Positions 49,106-52,715 of a DNA stretch of 52,715 bases are shown one piece after another. The first letter of the stretch is position 1. Each line of letters begins with the position of its first letter. This stretch comes from CAZCFB01 sp964511535 (GTDB lineage: Bacteria > Myxococcota_A > Polyangia > GCA-2747355 > CAZCFB01), in the NCBI GenBank assembly GCA_964511535.1, contig CAZEFW010000049.1, positions 1-52,715 of the forward strand, in the 5' to 3' direction. Below the pieces are notes generated by a model. That model was not told where the DNA came from, made no database searches, and worked only from the letters and a program-made list of their open reading frames with translations. Position numbers and translations under genes: made by a program.

Positions 49106-50986
49106 TCACTTCCAGCTAACGGTCAGGGTGAAGCGGCCCACCTCGGACGGGCTCCAGGAGTCCACCGCCAGGATCATGTCGGTTTTGCTCGAGGGCTTGA
49201 AGGTCAGGGTCTCGGTCACTCCGGCCCCCACCTTGTCTGAAGCCGTGCCCTTGCACGCGATGTTGACGGCGGCCACGGCGCAGGTGGTCGCGGCCGGGAA
49301 GGCGTAGAGCGCCGGGTCGAAGGTCTTCTCGGGGGTCAGCGTCACGGTGTAGGTCTTGCCGCCCAGCAGGCTCACCTTGAAGTAAGCCGCAGGTCCGACG
49401 AGCGCCCCGGTCTTCAGCCCGCAGCTCACGCCGGTCAGATCGTTCTTCAGCGCAGAGGTGTCTCCCAGCTCGCTCGTCGGTGAGCCGGCCAGGGTCATCG
49501 TCCCGGGCGCGCCGCAGGCGCCGTTGGTGGGCTTCTTGTCCTCCTGGATCAAAACCTCGTAGCTCCCCTGCCCCGTCACGGCGGCGCTGTCCACCGACAG
49601 GAGGTAGGTGCCTGCGGACGGGGGCGCGAAGATGAGCGTGCCCGTGGCGCCGGGCCCCACCGCGATGGCGCCTCCGGCCAGACCGTTGGTGCCGCAGTCT
49701 GCCGGCAGGCTGGCGCATGTCTTGCCGAGGGTGAGGATGGCGGGGAACGTCGGCTTGAACTGCAGCCGGTACGGCTTGGCGTTGAGGTCCACCTGGTGGT
49801 AGCGCTGCGGGCCCACCAGCGGCGGCAGGTTTCCGCACATCACCGCGGCGCCCGTGTCGTTGAGCGATCCGACGGTGGTCCCCTTGACGCTCCCCTTGTC
49901 GCCGGTCATGAGCACCTTGGTCGCGCCGGCGCACACCATGTTGCCCGAGGGGGTGAAGGCTTCGATGGACAGGCTGAAGTCCCCGCTCGCCTTGGCCACG
50001 GGGCTGCCCACCGCCACGATGTACTTGCCCGAGGCCATGGGGCTGAAGGCCACCTGCCCGGTCTTGCCGCTCGACACCAGCGGCAAGACGGTGCCGCCGA
50101 TGCCGCCGCAGTCCACGTTGATGTTGGTGTACTTGCACTGCGCCTTGTCGCTGGCCACCCAGAGCGCGCCAGAGAATTTCGGTGTCAGGGAGAGCCGGTA
50201 CCATGCGCCCTTGGTCAGGGTGGCGGCGTAGTAGACCTGCGGCCCGATGAAGCTGACCCCGAGCCCGCAGTTGAGGGTGGTGGAGAACTCGTTGGTGGCG
50301 CCCAGGGTGGTGCCGCTGACCGTGGCCTTGCCCGCGGCGAGGGTCAGCGCCTGGGCGGTCTTGCAGCTGGCGTTCTTGGGCGCGGCCAGCTCCTCGGCCT
50401 TGAGCGTGAAAGTGCCAGCGTCGGCGCTGGAGGCGCTGTCGACTCCGAGGTAGTAGGTGCCGGTGTCATCGGGGGAGAATGTGATCCGCGCCTGGCCCCC
50501 GGCGGCGACGGGGCCTGCGAGGTCGCCGCTGGCGCCCCCCGAGCTGCAGTCCGAGTTGATGATGTTCTTGCCGCACTCCGAAAAGAGGTAGAGCACTCCC
50601 TTGAACTGCGGCGTCAGGGTGAAGCGGTAGAACTTGGCCCGGGTGAGGGCGATCTTGTAGTAGTGCTGGGGTCCGACGAAGGGCACCGCGCCCCCGCAAC
50701 GGATGGCGCCGGAGAATTCGTTTTTGGCCGCGGCCGTGTTTCCAGTGACCGACGCGGCGCCGCTGACCAGCGTGATGTTCGAGGCGCCGACGCACCGGTC
50801 GCTGCCTGCCACGGACACATCCTGGCCGGTCAGATCTCCCGCCTCGGGCCAGGAAAAGGGTGGGCGGTCCAGCTGCAGGCGAAAATCGCTGGAAATATCA
50901 GGCCCGCGGCCGTCCAAAAGTTGCGGCGACTCCTGGCAAGCGGCGAAAATGACAAGCGACAGGGCGATGGAAATGGTTCTGAGCAC
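49106..50986 (-). CDS. Lipoprotein with four PPC-like domains
   Basis: The 626-residue protein starts at a GTG; signal MLRTISIALSLVIFAAC with lipobox FAAC. Four tandem ~140-residue units each begin with a Cys (CVGASN, CKTAQA, CAGATK, CGAPGT), pass through VGPxxYYKxxL / FIGPQVYYAATL / LVGPQRYHQVDL / LVGPAAYFKVSL strands, an internal CG/DCG pair, and end in GTYYLGVDS / GKYIVAVGS / GTYLLSVDS / MILAVDS. This is the PPC (pre-peptidase C-terminal) jelly-roll pattern. It has no catalytic domain; likely a surface-binding or adhesive lipoprotein. The DUF1795-like gene follows with overlap. Confidence 0.78.
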   Translation of the reverse strand: MLRTISIALSLVIFAACQESPQLLDGRGPDISSDFRLQLDRPPFSWPEAGDLTGQDVSVAGSDRCVGASNITLVSGAASVTGNTAAAKNEFSGAIRCGGAVPFVGPQHYYKIALTRAKFYRFTLTPQFKGVLYLFSECGKNIINSDCSSGGASGDLAGPVAAGGQARITFSPDDTGTYYLGVDSASSADAGTFTLKAEELAAPKNASCKTAQALTLAAGKATVSGTTLGATNEFSTTLNCGLGVSFIGPQVYYAATLTKGAWYRLSLTPKFSGALWVASDKAQCKYTNINVDCGGIGGTVLPLVSSGKTGQVAFSPMASGKYIVAVGSPVAKASGDFSLSIEAFTPSGNMVCAGATKVLMTGDKGSVKGTTVGSLNDTGAAVMCGNLPPLVGPQRYHQVDLNAKPYRLQFKPTFPAILTLGKTCASLPADCGTNGLAGGAIAVGPGATGTLIFAPPSAGTYLLSVDSAAVTGQGSYEVLIQEDKKPTNGACGAPGTMTLAGSPTSELGDTSALKNDLTGVSCGLKTGALVGPAAYFKVSLLGGKTYTVTLTPEKTFDPALYAFPAATTCAVAAVNIACKGTASDKVGAGVTETLTFKPSSKTDMILAVDSWSPSEVGRFTLTVSWK

Positions 50987-51042
50987 AGAGGCAGTCTAGC
51001 ATTAACAGCCACCGGGTTCAGCGAGCCGCTCATGCAGTATAC

Positions 51043-52065
51043 TTGGACCATCGCGAGGCCTTGCAGGCCGTGAGAAACCGAAGACGAGCACAGAGGCGCA
51101 AGCCGCGGGGGAGAGGTCGACAGGCAGCGGCGCGCCACCGGAGCGTCCAGCGGCGCGGTCACCGGCCCGCCTCGCGGCGTGGTGCCAGGACCAGCACGAG
51201 GCGGCCACCACGGCGCGGCGCCGAGGTCCTCCCGCCCTCACCAGGTCCTTCCTTCGCCCCCGCAGCTCAGAGCCCGGCCCCGGCAACCGCGGAAAAAAGC
51301 GCCCCCGGCGCGGCAGCAGAAACGGCGCAGGAAGCCGGGCCACCGTCTGCGCGCGAACTTGCGCCCACCCTGCAGGCGCCAGTTCCGTTCCCGACGCCGG
51401 CCGACACCAACCGGATGACCCTCGCCGGAGGGCTGAGCGGGCTGAGCCTGCACGACGCAAAACGCCGGCCCGACCTCGAAAGTGCGTCATTCGATACGCC
51501 GATGGAGTTCGAGACGCAGGAGCTGGATCTTTCGGTCACGCCCTCCAATGAGAACCAGGATCCAGCCGAAGAAGTGGCCGAGGCGCCCCGGCTTCCCACG
51601 CCACCGCGGGGACTTACCCTGCCCAGTTTTGAAAATGGCGGGGCTGACGCCGGGGCCACGGAATCTTCAAATACCGAACAGTCCTCGCAGGATGAACGCC
51701 CGACGGTCCGTTTGAAGAAAGGATCCGGCCGGCTGCCACCGCCTCCCAGCGGACTCGAGATCCCTGTGCCGGTGGCGCAGAGGGAATTCAAGGGTGCAGA
51801 GGAAGAACATACGCACGACGGGACCACGCCGAACCACGAGCCCTTCCCTGGGCTGGCAGAAGAGGCCATCCCGATGGTCAACCTGGATGAGCTGACCCGG
51901 GCAAACGTGTCATTGACCGCCACCGAGATGTTCCTCATCTCCCGGATCGACGGGACGACCACCATGGGCGACATCGAGGACATCTCAGGCGACGCCTCGC
52001 CGCTGCGGCTGCAATCCCTTATGATGCGCCTATGGCGATCCGGGATCATCACCTTCAAGGACTGA
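51043..52065 (+). CDS. Hypothetical acidic protein with conserved C-terminal module
   Basis: The open frame of 340 residues begins at a TTG. The first ~40 codons are Arg-rich with many CGA/AGA codons, unlike the neighbours, so the true start could be downstream (for example ATG 51415, MTLAGGLSGLSLHDAKR). The middle is disordered, acidic and Pro-rich. The C-terminal ~50 residues, SLTATEMFLISRIDGTTTMGDIEDISGDASPLRLQSLMMRL (core FLISRIDG), form a module seen at the ends of myxobacterial cytosolic proteins. From about 51480 codons carry more A/T at third positions. The frame is followed at once by a lipoprotein gene overlapping by 34 bp. Confidence 0.5.
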   Translation: MDHREALQAVRNRRRAQRRKPRGRGRQAAARHRSVQRRGHRPASRRGARTSTRRPPRRGAEVLPPSPGPSFAPAAQSPAPATAEKSAPGAAAETAQEAGPPSARELAPTLQAPVPFPTPADTNRMTLAGGLSGLSLHDAKRRPDLESASFDTPMEFETQELDLSVTPSNENQDPAEEVAEAPRLPTPPRGLTLPSFENGGADAGATESSNTEQSSQDERPTVRLKKGSGRLPPPPSGLEIPVPVAQREFKGAEEEHTHDGTTPNHEPFPGLAEEAIPMVNLDELTRANVSLTATEMFLISRIDGTTTMGDIEDISGDASPLRLQSLMMRLWRSGIITFKD

Positions 52066-52715
52066 GAGTTCCACTCCATTTCACAACGCTGGCGGTAGCG
52101 ATCTGCTTGATCAGCTGCGGCGGCCGCACGGGCGGGATCGGCGGATTTGGCGACGGGGGCAGCATTTTGCCCGACGCCGGGAGCGTGCCTCCCAAATGCA
52201 CGAGCCTCTCGTCGGTGGCCAATGTGGCGCTCGATTATTCCGACGCGCTCAAGATGGCGCCCCGGGTGGTCTTCGACGGCACGCGATTTGTCGCCTCATG
52301 GCACTCCCAGTCGCCGGTCACCTCCTCCATGAATGGGGATCTGAACCTGAGCTGGATCAGCCTCGCCGGCGCTGCGAGCCATAAAAACGGCCTCTCTCTG
52401 GGCAAGAACAACGGATATCTGCAGCATTCTCTGCTCGCCGAGCCCGGCGGCCTGGCGCTGCTCAACGCCGTCGGCTCCGTGGTACACCGCAGGTTGCTCG
52501 ATGGCCAGGGCAAGACGACCCACACCGCCACGTTCAAAGAAGCCTGGTCCCATGTGGATCTTGCGCCCTTTTCCGGCGGGCACGCCATCATCGCGGCAGA
52601 GAACAAGGGCAACCCCAGGCTGCTGACCATGAGCAAGGCGGGCGATGTCAAGGAGCGAGAATCGCTGATCACAGCCCAGATCATGGCGCGAGTCAGCCTC
52701 GCGCAGCGGCCCGGT
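52032..52715 (+). CDS. Lipoprotein, truncated by right edge
   Basis: From ATG 52032 the frame is open for 228 codons to the window end. LRVPLHFTTLAVAICLISC is a lipoprotein signal with lipobox LISC, then a Gly-rich linker (RTGGIGGFGDGGS) and PDAGSVPP. The mature part (VANVALDYSDALKMAPRVVFDG, FVASWHSQSP, LNLSWISLAG) has beta strands like a propeller or Kelch-type blade. It overlaps the preceding gene by 34 bp. The C-terminus lies beyond the window. Confidence 0.65.
   Translation, partial: MAIRDHHLQGLRVPLHFTTLAVAICLISCGGRTGGIGGFGDGGSILPDAGSVPPKCTSLSSVANVALDYSDALKMAPRVVFDGTRFVASWHSQSPVTSSMNGDLNLSWISLAGAASHKNGLSLGKNNGYLQHSLLAEPGGLALLNAVGSVVHRRLLDGQGKTTHTATFKEAWSHVDLAPFSGGHAIIAAENKGNPRLLTMSKAGDVKERESLITAQIMARVSLAQRPG

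Overview
The window is a GC-rich (roughly 70%) chromosomal stretch from a Gram-negative, deltaproteobacterial/Myxococcota-like organism. The evidence is a set of secreted lipoproteins with Asp-Pro linkers (PDKGGPTPD, PDKKAPPDKK), tandem Stig1-like cysteine repeats, PPC-type and beta-propeller lipoproteins, overlapping sigma/anti-sigma genes, and a nSTAND NTPase-WD40 giant. It looks like a draft or metagenome contig: there is a 100-N gap at 5753-5852, and a poly-G tract followed by 10 N at 21145-21208. I see no rRNA, tRNA, CRISPR array or complete insertion sequence.

Layout. 1-8.9 kb: envelope genes (LiaF-like protein, MMPL exporter plus lipoprotein, 13-repeat cysteine-rich lipoprotein, MlaC-like lipid carrier), a VOC protein and an endonuclease V-like protein, separated by REP-like palindromes. 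9-14.7 kb: a lipoprotein, a 1491-residue 2-hydroxyacyl-CoA dehydratase activase-type protein carrying an in-frame palindromic insertion, and a single-domain response regulator whose 3' end was duplicated downstream. 15-21 kb: secreted beta-propeller, a periplasmic protein fused to a signal peptidase I domain, a zinc-finger membrane protein and a phospholipase D-like lipoprotein. 21-25 kb: an overlapping sigma / zinc-finger anti-sigma / Lon-like-TPR operon with a coiled-coil membrane protein beside it. 25-38 kb: propeller lipoprotein, nSTAND1-WD40 protein, YafK-type L,D-transpeptidase, [4Fe-4S] protein, cysteine-rich lipoproteins, a Tat-type protein with a RiPP-leader-like N-terminus, an SspB-like ClpXP adaptor and an SDR. 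38-43 kb: an mrfA-mrfB DNA-repair operon preceded by a LexA-like or palindromic operator, then a lipoprotein hydrolase. 43-48.7 kb: a hybrid histidine kinase and, divergently, an operon of a ribokinase-like/transketolase-N fusion, transketolase-C and a cysteine-rich YkgJ-like protein. 48.7-52.7 kb: DcrB-like protein, PPC-repeat lipoprotein, an acidic protein, and a truncated lipoprotein at the right edge.

How parts work together. The clearest functional units are mrfAB (excision-type repair), the split transketolase operon, the MMPL-lipoprotein pair, and the sigma/anti-sigma/Lon-like operon. The last, in which a putative Ser-Lys protease is translationally coupled to a sigma factor and its probable inhibitor, is my best candidate for an undescribed signalling system. 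The most unusual DNA-level features are the 163-bp palindromic element in frame inside the activase gene and a dispersed repeat (CAAGCCT heptamers plus palindrome) that lies between genes and also in frame inside mrfB.
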